Positions 1 to 7,647 of a DNA stretch of 64,000 nt are shown piece by piece (position 1 is the first letter of the stretch; every line of letters starts with the position of its first letter). The DNA comes from Pseudoduganella sp. Its GTDB lineage: Bacteria > Pseudomonadota > Gammaproteobacteria > Burkholderiales > Burkholderiaceae_D. A program made the translations under genes and the position numbers. A model generated the notes under the pieces. It made no database searches. It had not been told where the DNA came from and saw only the letters and a list, made by a program, of their open reading frames with translations. Where the stretch lies: the NCBI GenBank assembly GCA_021323265.1, contig JAJTCO010000005.1, forward strand, positions 48,507-112,506, given 5' to 3'.

Positions 1-477
1 AACGGCGCAGCCCTGTTCTGCGTGGGCCTGGCCGCTGCCGTGGTGCAGGCCGGCCTGCTTGGCATCTTCATCCGCAAGTTCGGCGAAGTGCGCCTCGCGC
101 TGATCGGCCTGAGCTCGGGCGCCATCACCTACATGCTGTACGGCCTGGCGACGCAAGGCTGGATGATGTATGTCTTCATCCTGTGCAACCTGCTGTCCTT
201 TGCCGCCGGCCCCGCGCTGCAAGGCATCGTGTCGAAGGCTACGCCGCCCAACGAACAGGGCGAGCTGATGGGGTCACTGCAGTCGATCAGCAGCCTTGGC
301 AGCGTCGTCATGCCGCTGGTGGGCGGCGCCATTCTCAGCGCGGTGAGCCACCTGCCGCCCAGCGACTGGCGCATCGGCAGCACCTTCTTCGTCTGCTCCG
401 CCATGCAGGCGATCGGCATTTACGTGGCATGGCGCTACTTCCGTCAACATCACATGGCGGCGCAATCCAGTGCATAA
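1..477 (+). CDS. TetA-like MFS drug efflux transporter (C-terminal part)
   Basis: This is the end of an integral membrane transporter whose start lies before the window; the reading frame is open from base 1. The visible 158 residues hold several hydrophobic helices. They include a helix with GPALQGIVSKATPPNEQGELMG, split here as GPALQGIVSKATP then PNEQGELMG, which is the cytoplasmic-loop and helix pattern typical of the second half of TetA-type proton antiporters. A further helix pair follows (VVMPLVGGAILSAVS and FFVCSAMQAIGIYVAW). By family it would export a drug or other small molecule in exchange for protons. Substrate cannot be told from this fragment. The stop lies 7 nt before the next start, so co-transcription with the following gene is likely. 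Confidence 0.8.
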   Translation, partial: NGAALFCVGLAAAVVQAGLLGIFIRKFGEVRLALIGLSSGAITYMLYGLATQGWMMYVFILCNLLSFAAGPALQGIVSKATPPNEQGELMGSLQSISSLGSVVMPLVGGAILSAVSHLPPSDWRIGSTFFVCSAMQAIGIYVAWRYFRQHHMAAQSSA

Positions 478-484
478 TTGCGCC

Positions 485-1306
485 ATGTCCGCACGCCTGC
501 ATCGCCTCTTCCGCCAATTGCTCGCCGCCGCGTCCATCGTGGCGTGCGCGCCTGCGTACGCCAGTTGCTCGCGCGATATCGTCGTGCCGGTATCGAGCGT
601 CGGGGTCAGCGTCATCGTCGGCAACGGCACCTTCAGCGGCATCTACCCGGAATTGCTGCGCAGCCTGGGGCCGCGCGCCGGCTGCCACTTCACTTTCGTT
701 TCCGTGCCGCGCGCGCGCCAGGAGCTGATGTTCGAGACCGGCAAGGGCGACATCCTGCTGCCGGCCACGCGCACGCCGGCGCGCGACCTGCACGGCATCT
801 TCGTTCCCATGGCCGGCCACCGCGCCATGCTCATTTCGCTGCATAGCCCGCGTCCACAGATCATCAACGGCCAGGACTTGCTGGAGCGGCGCGACCTGCG
901 CGTCGCCGTGGTGCGCGGCTACGATTACGGCGAAGCCTACCAGTCGCTGGTGCGCGAACTGGCCCGCCAGGGCCGCCTGTTCGTCGAGGTCGATCCCACC
1001 GCCATCGCCCGGCTGCTGCACGTCGGCGCCGTGGACTTGACCATCATGGGCCCGACCATCCTGGCCGGCGCCATCAACCGCGAACCGCGCGTGCAGGGCA
1101 TGCTGGAGCGCCTGCGCCTGGAGGCGCTGCCCGAATTGCCATGGCAGCAGACCGGCGTCTATGTGTCGCGCCACTCGCTCACGCCCGACGACCGCGCCGT
1201 CCTGCTGGAACTGCTCGAGCGCGCCGCCAAGTCGAATGTGGTGCTGGAAGGCTTCCAGCGCTACCACCGGCCGGAAATCCTCAACGAGAGCGTGCGCGCC
1301 CGCTGA
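485..1306 (+). CDS. periplasmic solute-binding protein (SBP_bac_3-like)
   Basis: A 273-residue secreted protein with an N-terminal hydrophobic signal region ending near CAPAYAS. After it come mixed alpha/beta segments of the type seen in amino-acid ABC-transporter binding proteins (GTFSGIYPELLRSLG, KGDILLPATRTPARD, LRVAVVRGYDYGEAYQSL). No permease or ATPase gene is next to it, so it may be a stand-alone sensor or an orphan binding protein. ATG at 485 is preferred over a GTG at 470 that would overlap the upstream gene. The stop codon overlaps the next start by one base (TGATG), which suggests translational coupling to the EamA permease. The ligand is unknown. Confidence 0.7.
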   Translation: MSARLHRLFRQLLAAASIVACAPAYASCSRDIVVPVSSVGVSVIVGNGTFSGIYPELLRSLGPRAGCHFTFVSVPRARQELMFETGKGDILLPATRTPARDLHGIFVPMAGHRAMLISLHSPRPQIINGQDLLERRDLRVAVVRGYDYGEAYQSLVRELARQGRLFVEVDPTAIARLLHVGAVDLTIMGPTILAGAINREPRVQGMLERLRLEALPELPWQQTGVYVSRHSLTPDDRAVLLELLERAAKSNVVLEGFQRYHRPEILNESVRAR

Positions 1307-2148
1307 TGTCGCCCACCGTCGTCGCTGTCGTGCTGTGCGGCGCGCTGCTGCATGCGGGCTGGAACGCCCTGGTCAAGGGCGGCCGCGATCCCTTCTTCGG
1401 CAGCGTGCTGGTCGCCAGCGGCGCCGCCCTGCTCTCGCTGCCCCTGCTGCCCTTCCTGGCCCCGCCCGCCGCGGCCAGCTGGCCGTATGTCGCCGCCTCC
1501 ACCGTCATCCACTACGCCTACTACGGCCTGCTGGCAGGCGCCTACCGCCACGGCGACATGAGCCACGCCTATCCCTTGATGCGCGGCAGCGCGCCCCTGC
1601 TGGTCGCCCTGTCCAGCGTGCCGCTGCTCGGCGAGCAGCTCGCGCCCGCCCAGTACGCGGCCGTCGCCTGCATCAGCGGCGGCATCTTCGGCCTGTGGTT
1701 CGCCACCCGCGCGCCCGCCAGCCGGAACGGCCGCAGCACCGCGTTCGCCCTGGCCAACGCCCTCGTCATCGCCGCCTACACGCTGCTGGACGGCATGGGC
1801 GCGCGTGCCTCGGGCGCGCCGGCCGCCTACGTCATGTGGCTGCACGTGCTGAGCGCCATCGGCCTGCTGGCCTGGTGCGCGCTGCGCTGCCCGCGCCAGC
1901 TGCACGGCTACGCCAGGCAGCACTGGCGCGTCGCGCTGCTGGGCGGTGCCGGCACGCTCGGTTCCTACGGCCTCGCGCTGTGGGCCATGACGGTCGCGCC
2001 AGTGGCCGCCGTCGCCGCACTGCGCGAAACCTCGATCCTGTTCGCCGCCCTGATCGCCCGGTTCTTCCTGGCCGAGCGCATCGGCCGCAAGCGGGCCATC
2101 GCCATCGCCGCCATTGCCGCCGGCGCGGTGCTGATGCGCCTGGCCTAG
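1306..2148 (+). CDS. EamA/DMT-family membrane transporter
   Basis: A 280-residue, very hydrophobic protein with about ten predicted membrane helices arranged as two EamA-like halves. The first half has HAGWNALVKGGRDPF and YPLMRGSAPLLVALSSVPLLGE, and the second has TSILFAALIARFFLAERIGRK. The PLMRG and xxLGE/LAER signatures at the ends of paired helices are typical of drug/metabolite exporters. It overlaps the preceding solute-binding gene by one base, so the two are probably one unit. The substrate is not evident. It ends just upstream of the retron promoter and RNA and shows no functional link to them. Confidence 0.8.
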   Translation: MSPTVVAVVLCGALLHAGWNALVKGGRDPFFGSVLVASGAALLSLPLLPFLAPPAAASWPYVAASTVIHYAYYGLLAGAYRHGDMSHAYPLMRGSAPLLVALSSVPLLGEQLAPAQYAAVACISGGIFGLWFATRAPASRNGRSTAFALANALVIAAYTLLDGMGARASGAPAAYVMWLHVLSAIGLLAWCALRCPRQLHGYARQHWRVALLGGAGTLGSYGLALWAMTVAPVAAVAALRETSILFAALIARFFLAERIGRKRAIAIAAIAAGAVLMRLA

Positions 2149-2150
2149 GG

Positions 2151-2179
2151 TTGACATCCTGTCAAATTTTGCCTACTGT
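2151..2179 (+). promoter_or_regulatory. retron promoter with overlapping dyad
   Basis: A consensus -35 hexamer TTGACA (2151-2156) is followed after 17 nt by TACTGT (2174-2179, weak -10). Initiation would fall near 2186-2187, exactly at the 5' end of the a1 repeat of the retron RNA. TTGACA is also the left half of a perfect dyad TTGACA-TCC-TGTCAA (2151-2165), so a repressor could occupy the -35 region. Confidence 0.55.
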
Positions 2180-2186
2180 GGCGCTC

Positions 2187-2350
2187 GGGCGGATCCTTCA
2201 AGCCGGCCTGTCTTTTGCCTCGCGCAGGGACAGCCTCTACGGGGCTACCCCGTGGGATGCTTTTTGTTCCGCACTTCGCCGCATGAGCGGCATTGCGCTG
2301 GCGCGCAACCATGCTCACGCATCACGAGACTCGTTGAAGGCGCTCCGCCC
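2187..2350 (+). ncRNA. retron msr-msd RNA
   Basis: A 164-nt structured region directly before the reverse transcriptase gene. Its ends pair: a1 GGGCGGATCCTTCAA (2187-2201) with a2 TTGAAGGCGCTCCGCCC (2334-2350), giving two 7-bp helices separated by a 1x3 internal loop. A G (2202) follows a1 in an AGC context, as expected for the branching guanosine. The msr part holds a hairpin at 2205-2235 (GGC+TGTC with GACA+GCC, a TTTTG side bulge and a CCT/AGG tip) and a second at 2239-2253 (ACGGGG-CTA-CCCCGT). The msd part holds a long hairpin around 2276-2327, with TGAGC/GCTCA (2284-2288/2313-2317) and TTGCGC/GCGCAA (2293-2298/2303-2308). This order, a1-msr-msd-a2-RT, is the standard retron plan. Structures were paired by eye. 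Confidence 0.85.
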
Positions 2351-2361
2351 TTTCTCGCCGC

Positions 2362-3702
2362 ATGAATTCCGTCCGACATACCGTACTTGCACTGGCCGAC
2401 ATGATGCTGGCGACGGTGGCCAGCCCGGCAAGCCTGATCGCCGCCTGTCAGCGCGTTTTCGGCACGACCCCGGCATGGGTACCGCGGGTATGTTTTGCAC
2501 TCATCGATCGAACGGGCGACAACTTCCATTGCTTCAGCCGCCAGGAACTGGCGGACATCCTGCTGCAGCTGCTCTTTCACGGCCCGCAAACGGAGCGCAT
2601 CGCATTGCCGCCCGTGCGCCGCTATTGCACCGAGCCGGCCAGGCAAGCGCCAAGGCCCGCGTGGCTTGCGGCGCTCGCGCTTCCCGATCTGCCTTCGGTC
2701 GGCGCGCTGGCAGGCTGGCTGGGGGAACCCGTCGGCGCACTGGCCTGGCTCGCCGACCAATGGCGCAGTGAAGACGGCAATCGATCGCGTCTCCAGCATT
2801 ACCACTATCGCTGGGTTCCCAAGCGCAGCGGCGGCGTGCGCCTGATCGAAATTCCCAAGGCGCGCTTGCGGCGCATCCAGCACAAGATCCTGCGCCAGAT
2901 CCTGGACCGGGTGCCGCCCCATCCCGCCGCGCACGGCTTCCTGCGCGGACACTCCTGCCTCACGCACGCGGCCCTGCATGCCGGGCAGGAAGTCGTCATC
3001 CGCATGGACTTGAAGGACTTCTTCCCGAGCATTCAATATGCGCGCATCCATGCCCTGTTCGAAAAGCTTGGCTACACGACGAACGTGGCCGGTACGCTGG
3101 CCCGCGTATGCGTCAACCGCACGCCGCCATCCGCCATCCGCGACCAGGCGGCAGGTTCGCTCTCATGGCCCGAACGCCATGCATTGAAAAGCCCGCACCT
3201 GCCGCAAGGCTCCCCGTGCTCGCCGGCGCTGGCCAATCTTTGCGCGTATCGTCTCGACCTGCGGCTTGCATCGTTGGCGCGCCCGCTGGGCGCAAGCTAT
3301 AGCCGCTACGCCGACGACCTGGTATTTTCGGGTGGACCGGATTTCGCACGCAGCGCGGAACGCTTCCGCGTCCGGGCAGCAGCGATTGCGCTTGAGGAGG
3401 GATTTCAGGTCAATACCCGCAAGAGCCGGGTGATGCGGAAAGGGGCGCGCCAGCAGGTCACCGGCATCGTGGTCAATGCCCATCCCAACCTTGCGCGCAG
3501 CGAGTATGACCGGCTCAAAGCGACGCTGACCAACTGCGTGCGCCACGGACCGGATTCCCAGAATCGCCAGAACCACCCGGACTACCAGGCCTACCTCGCC
3601 GGCAGGGTCTCGTACGTGAAGATGGTGAACGCGAGTCGTTCCGCCAAGCTGCAACGGCTATTCGATGCCGTTGCGTGGCCCCAGGATGCGCCGTCCGCCT
3701 AG
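2362..3702 (+). CDS. retron-type reverse transcriptase with N-terminal extension
   Basis: A 446-residue reverse transcriptase. Seen in order: a fingers segment RWVPKRSGGVRLIEIPK (about 145-161), HGF at 191-193 followed by HAALH (202-206) where retrons usually have NAxxH, RMDLKDFF with the first catalytic Asp at 216, LPQGSPCSPALAN from about 280, the catalytic YADD at 316-319, and VTG at 366-368. VTG and the NAxxH-like motif are retron RT hallmarks. The first 120 or so residues are an extra domain without a motif I recognise, recalling the N-terminally extended RTs of myxobacterial retrons. The gene starts 11 nt after the a2 repeat with no clear Shine-Dalgarno; ATG at 2401 is an alternative start. 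The stop meets the convergent downstream gene, so there is no room for a separate effector gene. Confidence 0.9.
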   Translation: MNSVRHTVLALADMMLATVASPASLIAACQRVFGTTPAWVPRVCFALIDRTGDNFHCFSRQELADILLQLLFHGPQTERIALPPVRRYCTEPARQAPRPAWLAALALPDLPSVGALAGWLGEPVGALAWLADQWRSEDGNRSRLQHYHYRWVPKRSGGVRLIEIPKARLRRIQHKILRQILDRVPPHPAAHGFLRGHSCLTHAALHAGQEVVIRMDLKDFFPSIQYARIHALFEKLGYTTNVAGTLARVCVNRTPPSAIRDQAAGSLSWPERHALKSPHLPQGSPCSPALANLCAYRLDLRLASLARPLGASYSRYADDLVFSGGPDFARSAERFRVRAAAIALEEGFQVNTRKSRVMRKGARQQVTGIVVNAHPNLARSEYDRLKATLTNCVRHGPDSQNRQNHPDYQAYLAGRVSYVKMVNASRSAKLQRLFDAVAWPQDAPSA

Positions 3703-5570
3703 GGCTTTTCCAGCACGGGCAATTCGACGGAACTGCCGTGGAACACTCGCTGCGTGGCCTTGCGGTAGTCCCCGGGCGCGGCAAGGAAGATGTTCGGCAC
3801 GTAAGACTGCGGATTGCGGTCGTACAGCGGGAACCAGCTGGACTGGATCTGGATCATCACACGGTGGCCGGGCAGGATCACGTGGTTCACCGGCGGCAAC
3901 GCGAAGCTGTATTTCACCGCCTTGTTGGCCGGGATCGCCGACGGCTTCTCGAAGCTGTCGCGATAGCGGCCGCGCAGGATGTCCATCGACAGCGGCAGCT
4001 GGTAGCCGCCCAGGCTGGGCTGCGACGGCACTTCATCCGGGTAGACATCGATCACCTTCACCACCCAATCGGCATCGGTACCCGAGGTGGATGCCTGCAG
4101 GTGCACCATCGGCGCGCCGGACAGCACCAGCGGCTCCTTCAGCGGTTCGGACACATAGCTCAGCACATCGGGACGGTCGCTGACAAAGCGCTGGTCGCCG
4201 ACCAGCCACGGCTTCCATACAGTCTCATCTTCCATACGCACTGGCCGCGGCACGAACGGCACCGGCTTGGCCGGATCGGCCACGTACTCGTCATATGCCG
4301 GTGCGCCGGCTGCTGCCCTGGTGAAGGACAGCTTGAAACCTCCCTGCAGGTACGCCGGCCTGGCCACCGACTGCGGCCATTGCGCAAAACGCTGCCACTG
4401 GTTGCTGCCCGTCTGGTACCACAGCACCGGCGGCGTGCCGGCCGCAGGCGCGCCGTCGACCAGATGCTGCTTCAGGAACGGCAGCATCACGTCGCGGCGG
4501 AACTGCAGCGCCGTATCGCCGGCAAAGCGCAAGGCGCCCAGCGCGGACCCGTCGTAATTGACGCCGCTATGGCGCCACGGCCCGACGGCCAGGTAGTTCA
4601 GCGTATTGTCCCGATCCTGCTTTTCCAGCGCCGCGTAGGTCGCGTAGGTGCCGTAGATGTCCTCCTGGTCCCATTGCCCCACCACGTGCAGGGTCGGCAC
4701 CGTCAGCTTGCGCTGGCCCAGGATGCGGTCCAGCGCCTGTTCCTGCCAGAAGCTGTCGTAGGCCGGGTGTTCGAACAGCTTCCTGGTGAAATTCAACTGG
4801 TCCAGCCCGTGCTGGCGCGCCAGCGCGGCCACCGAGCCCGCGCGCAGGGCCCAGTCGTAATCGTCGTAGACGCCGGTCGCCAGCGCCTCCCCCTTGCCGC
4901 GCGCCGTATTCTGGCCGGCAAGGTAGGACAGCGTATTGACGCGGAACGCGCCGTTGTGGAACCAGTCGTCGCCGCGCCAGCCGTCCACCATGGCGCTCAT
5001 CGGCACCGCCGCCTTCAGCGCGGGATGCGCTTCGGTCAGGGCCATCAGCACCGTAAAGCCTTCGTAGGAGGAACCGATCATGCCGACCTTGCCGTTCGTT
5101 TCAGGCACGTTGCGCACCAGCCATTCGATGGTGTCCCACGCGTCCGTGCCGTTGTCGGTCTGGCTGGTGTTCAGCGGACCGCGCACCGGACGGGTCATCA
5201 CGTACTCGCCTTCCGAGCCGAACTTGCCGCGCACATCCTGGAACACGCGGATGAAATCGCGCCCGAACACTTCGTCCCCCAGCGGCAGCGCCGCCTGCAT
5301 GGCCGGACTGACGTTGCGCTTGGCGCGGCCGGCCGCGTTGTACGGGGTGCGCGTCAGGATGATGGGCGCCTTGCTGGCGCCCTTCGGCACGACAATGACC
5401 GTGTACAGCTTCACCCCGTCGCGCATGGGCAGCATGACGACGCGTTTCACGTAGTCCGCCTGCTCCTGCGGCGCCGCGAAGCCGGCCACGATGTCGGGCG
5501 CCATGGGCGACGTCTGGGCGCCGGCCTGGGACGCCAGCAACACGGTGGATAGGATGAGGCTGAAACGCAT
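3699..5570 (-). CDS. secreted CocE/NonD-family hydrolase
   Basis: A 623-residue exported alpha/beta hydrolase of the X-Pro dipeptidyl-peptidase (S15)/cocaine-esterase type. It has a signal peptide (MRFSLILSTVLLASQAGAQ), the N-terminal PMRDGVKLYTVIVVPKG and TRTPYNAAGR segments, and the nucleophile motif GMIGSSYEGFT. The family's cap region and a C-terminal jelly-roll part (MVHLQASTSGTDADWVVKVID, HRVMIQIQSSWFPLYDRNPQ) follow. Such enzymes cleave acyl or amide bonds; the substrate is unknown. ATG at 5570 is chosen over an upstream in-frame ATG because AGGAG lies 5 nt before it. It converges with the retron RT gene and shares a CTAG stop region with it. Confidence 0.85.
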   Translation of the reverse strand: MRFSLILSTVLLASQAGAQTSPMAPDIVAGFAAPQEQADYVKRVVMLPMRDGVKLYTVIVVPKGASKAPIILTRTPYNAAGRAKRNVSPAMQAALPLGDEVFGRDFIRVFQDVRGKFGSEGEYVMTRPVRGPLNTSQTDNGTDAWDTIEWLVRNVPETNGKVGMIGSSYEGFTVLMALTEAHPALKAAVPMSAMVDGWRGDDWFHNGAFRVNTLSYLAGQNTARGKGEALATGVYDDYDWALRAGSVAALARQHGLDQLNFTRKLFEHPAYDSFWQEQALDRILGQRKLTVPTLHVVGQWDQEDIYGTYATYAALEKQDRDNTLNYLAVGPWRHSGVNYDGSALGALRFAGDTALQFRRDVMLPFLKQHLVDGAPAAGTPPVLWYQTGSNQWQRFAQWPQSVARPAYLQGGFKLSFTRAAAGAPAYDEYVADPAKPVPFVPRPVRMEDETVWKPWLVGDQRFVSDRPDVLSYVSEPLKEPLVLSGAPMVHLQASTSGTDADWVVKVIDVYPDEVPSQPSLGGYQLPLSMDILRGRYRDSFEKPSAIPANKAVKYSFALPPVNHVILPGHRVMIQIQSSWFPLYDRNPQSYVPNIFLAAPGDYRKATQRVFHGSSVELPVLEKP

Positions 5571-5711
5571 GGTATCTCCTGCGGGCAAGAAAAATTTCCG
5601 GCAATATTACTAGAAAAGTAACGTCGCCGCCCAATGCGCGTGTGCGCACATACCGCCCCCGAACGCCTCAGCAATAATGGCTCCTATACGAATAGTCGAA
5701 GGAGCGCGATC

Positions 5712-6086
5712 ATGAAAAATTGGCTGCTGGCGGCCCTGCTGGCCGCCTCCATGAGCGGTGGCATGGTCTTGCTTGCGCCGGCCAGCGCCGACGTCACCAT
5801 GGCGCGCCTGCCCCCGCCGCCACCGCGCGACGAAGCCGTGCCGCCGGTACGCCGCGGCCACATCTGGACACCGGGTTACTGGCATTGGAATGGCAGCCGC
5901 CATATCTGGGTGAAAGGCAAGTACGTGCGCGCGCGCGACGGCTACTACTGGCGCGAACCGGCCTGGGCCCAGCTCGAAAATGGCCACTGGCGCCTGGAAC
6001 GGGGCCGCTGGGAGCGCAGCGAGCGCGACGCGGCAGCCGGCCCGAACCGGCGCGACCACCACCCGCACAACCCTTACCGGCAATAA
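5712..6086 (+). CDS. exported YXWGXW-repeat-like protein
   Basis: A 124-residue small exported protein. A signal peptide (about residues 1-26, ending APASA) is followed by a proline-rich stretch and then tryptophan/tyrosine-rich repeats: WTPGYWHWNGSRHIWVKG, YYWREP and GHWRLERGRWERS. These W-x-x-G-x-W-like repeats are typical of small periplasmic or surface proteins of the YXWGXW/BcpO-related type, whose role is poorly known. The C-terminus is rich in His, Arg and Asn. AAGGAG precedes the ATG. A palindromic repeat follows 2 nt after the stop. It is transcribed divergently from the CocE-type hydrolase. Confidence 0.7.
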   Translation: MKNWLLAALLAASMSGGMVLLAPASADVTMARLPPPPPRDEAVPPVRRGHIWTPGYWHWNGSRHIWVKGKYVRARDGYYWREPAWAQLENGHWRLERGRWERSERDAAAGPNRRDHHPHNPYRQ

Positions 6087-6087
6087 A

Positions 6088-6120
6088 TGTCCACCTGGGG
6101 GCCTGACCCCACGGTGGACA
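6088..6120. repeat. REP-like palindrome
   Basis: TGTCCACC (6088-6095) pairs perfectly with GGTGGACA (6113-6120). An inner TGGGG/CCCCA stem closes a GCCTGA loop. The CTGACCCC core recurs in the palindrome at 41690 and in both 136-nt elements at 17064 and 32607, so it looks like a dispersed family. It may also work as a terminator for the upstream gene, although no U-tract follows. Confidence 0.6.
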
Positions 6121-6122
6121 AC

Positions 6123-6150
6123 TTGACAGGGAGCCGCCGAACTGTAACCA
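6123..6150 (+). promoter_or_regulatory. putative promoter of the trpS leader
   Basis: A perfect TTGACA -35 (6123-6128) is followed after 16 nt by TAACCA (6145-6150), a weak -10. Transcription would then begin at or just before the leader-peptide ATG, making that peptide nearly leaderless. The -10 is poor, so the start site is uncertain. Confidence 0.4.
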
Positions 6151-6239
6151 TTGCGGGATGAAATTCATCCAATCACATCTGTTTTCCCGCAATTGGTGGC
6201 GCCGCTGACTTAGCGCGGCCACTGAAAAGTGATGTGATT
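6150..6239 (+). promoter_or_regulatory. trpS attenuator: alternative RNA structures
   Basis: Segment 1, GTGGCGCCGC (6196-6205), contains the second Trp codon and can pair with segment 2, GCGCGGCCAC (6213-6222). Segment 2 can instead use GCGGC (6215-6219) to pair with GCCGC (6251-6255), the 5' arm of the terminator, giving an antiterminator. Two more helices are possible: ATTGCGGGA/TCCCGCAAT (6150-6158/6185-6193) over the leader start, and AATCACATC/GATGTGATT (6171-6179/6231-6239). The 1:2, 2:3, 3:4 logic fits standard attenuation. Confidence 0.7.
6158..6208 (+). CDS. trpS leader peptide with tandem Trp codons
   Basis: A 16-codon reading frame encoding MKFIQSHLFSRNWWRR, then TGA. Two adjacent TGG codons (6194-6199) lie near its end, followed by two CGC codons and the stop. 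Downstream come a mutually exclusive set of hairpins and a terminator, then trpS. This is the classic layout of a ribosome-mediated tryptophan attenuator: scarcity of charged tRNA-Trp stalls the ribosome on the Trp codons. The ATG follows GCGGG with no strong Shine-Dalgarno. The peptide itself is expected to have no function beyond being translated. Confidence 0.8.
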   Translation: MKFIQSHLFSRNWWRR

Positions 6240-6247
6240 TTAATATC

Positions 6248-6279
6248 AACGCCGCCTCTGTCCAGGTGGCGTTTTTCTT
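6248..6279 (+). terminator. attenuator terminator before trpS
   Basis: An intrinsic terminator lies 35 nt before the trpS start. AACGCCGCCT pairs with AGGTGGCGTT (10 bp with one G-U) around the loop CTGTCC, followed by TTTTTCTT. Its 3' arm GGTGGCG repeats exactly the sequence over the Trp codons (6195-6201). Confidence 0.8.
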
Positions 6280-6313
6280 GGCGCAATCGATAGGGGCTAG
6301 CAGAAGGAACCCT

Positions 6314-7333
6314 ATGAGCCAGCCAGCATCCCCTGCCAAACCGATCATCCTGACCGGCGACCGCCCGACCGGTCCGCTGCACCTCGGCCACTTCGTGGGC
6401 AGCCTGCGCAACCGCGTGTCCTACCAGGACGACTACCAGCAATTCATCATGCTGGCCGACTCCCAGGCGTTGACCGACAATATGGACGACACCAACAAGG
6501 TGCACCGCAACGTGGTGGAGGTGGCGCTGGACTACATGGCCTGCGGCATCGACCCGGCCAAGTCCACCATCCTGATCCAGTCGCAGATCCCGGAACTGGC
6601 CGAGCTGACCTTCTATTACCTGAACATGGTCACCGTGGCGCGCCTCGAGCGCAACCCGACCGTGAAGCAGGAAATCGTGCTGCGCGGCTTCGAGCGCGAC
6701 ATCCCGGCCGGCTTCCTCACCTACCCGGCCTCGCAGGCGGCCGACATCTCGGCCTTCAAGGCCACCATCGTGCCCGTCGGCGAAGACCAGATCCCGATGA
6801 TCGAGCAGACCAACGAGATCGTGCGCAAGTTCAACCGCCTGGCCAACAAGGAAATCCTGGTCGAGTGCAAGGCCGTGGTGCCGGAAGTGGGCCGCCTGCC
6901 GGGCATCGACGGCAAGGCGAAGATGTCCAAGTCGCTGGGCAACGTGATCAACCTGGGCGCCAGCGCCGACGAGATCAAGGCCGCCGTGAAGATGGTCTAC
7001 ACCGACCCGCTGCACCTGAAAGTGTCCGATCCGGGCCACCTGGAGGGGAACGTCGCCTTCATTTACCTGGACGCCTTCGACACCGACAAGGCCAGCCTGC
7101 AGGAAATGAAGGATCACTACGTGCGCGGCGGCCTGGGCGACTCCGTCGTCAAGAAGCGCCTGGAAGCGGTGCTGCAGGACATGCTGGCCCCGATCCGCGC
7201 CCGCCGCGAAGAGCTGGCCAAGGACAAGGGCTACATCATGCAGGTGCTGAAGGAAGGCACCCTGCGCGCGCGCGAAGTGGCGGCGCGCACCACCGATGAA
7301 GTGAAGGCGGCCCTCGGCCTGACCTACTTCTGA
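6314..7333 (+). CDS. trpS: tryptophan--tRNA ligase
   Basis: A 339-residue class I aminoacyl-tRNA synthetase that charges tRNA-Trp in the cytoplasm. The HIGH motif is HLGH (residues 23-26) and the second signature is KMSKS (203-207). The TrpRS pattern [17 protein letters not shown] at the N-terminus and [14 protein letters not shown] in the active-site region support the assignment. AAGGA sits before the ATG. The gene lies directly behind a Trp-codon leader and terminator, so its expression should respond to the charging level of its own product tRNA. The stop overlaps the next start by one base. Confidence 0.97.
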   Translation: MSQPASPAKPIILTGDRPTGPLHLGHFVGSLRNRVSYQDDYQQFIMLADSQALTDNMDDTNKVHRNVVEVALDYMACGIDPAKSTILIQSQIPELAELTFYYLNMVTVARLERNPTVKQEIVLRGFERDIPAGFLTYPASQAADISAFKATIVPVGEDQIPMIEQTNEIVRKFNRLANKEILVECKAVVPEVGRLPGIDGKAKMSKSLGNVINLGASADEIKAAVKMVYTDPLHLKVSDPGHLEGNVAFIYLDAFDTDKASLQEMKDHYVRGGLGDSVVKKRLEAVLQDMLAPIRARREELAKDKGYIMQVLKEGTLRAREVAARTTDEVKAALGLTYF

Positions 7334-7647
7334 TGCTTCCCGCCGCCTGGCTGGCCGCCCTGTACGCGCTGGCCAGCGCGGCCTGCCTCATCGCCTATGC
7401 GCGCGACAAGCAGGCCGCGCGCCAGGCGCGCCCGCGCACGCCCGAGCGCACCCTGCTCCTGCTGGGCCTGGCCGGTGGCTGGCCTGGCGCCCTGGTGGCG
7501 CAACAGCTGCTGCGCCACAAATCCGTCAAGCCGTCGTTCCAGCGCAAGTTCTGGCTCACCGTCGTGCTGAACGGCGCGGCCCTGCTGGCCGCCCTACAGG
7601 CCGGATGGATAGGTTTCGGCGGGCTCGTCGTGGTGCCAGGGGGCTGA
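7333..7647 (+). CDS. DUF1294 small membrane protein
   Basis: A 104-residue protein with three hydrophobic segments. Between them is the conserved DUF1294 pattern YARDKQAARQARPRTPERTLLLLGLAGGWPGALVAQQLLRHK followed by FQRKFW, quoted here in pieces: RTPERTLLLLGLAGGWPGA and QQLLRHKSVKPSFQRKFW. The family's function is unknown; members are often short inner-membrane proteins, sometimes fused to cold-shock domains. It begins inside the trpS stop codon (TGATG), so it is probably translated from the trpS message. Its last 54 nt overlap the convergent downstream gene. Confidence 0.85.
   Translation: MLPAAWLAALYALASAACLIAYARDKQAARQARPRTPERTLLLLGLAGGWPGALVAQQLLRHKSVKPSFQRKFWLTVVLNGAALLAALQAGWIGFGGLVVVPGG

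Noticed and set aside
2362..3702. Diversity-generating retroelement or group II intron RT
   Set aside because: No template/variable repeat pair, no accessory avd gene, no maturase domain; VTG and upstream a1/a2 RNA favour a retron.
3675..5552. 625-codon plus-strand open frame
   Set aside because: It is antisense to the CocE-type hydrolase, which has a signal peptide, a GSSYEG motif and a ribosome site.
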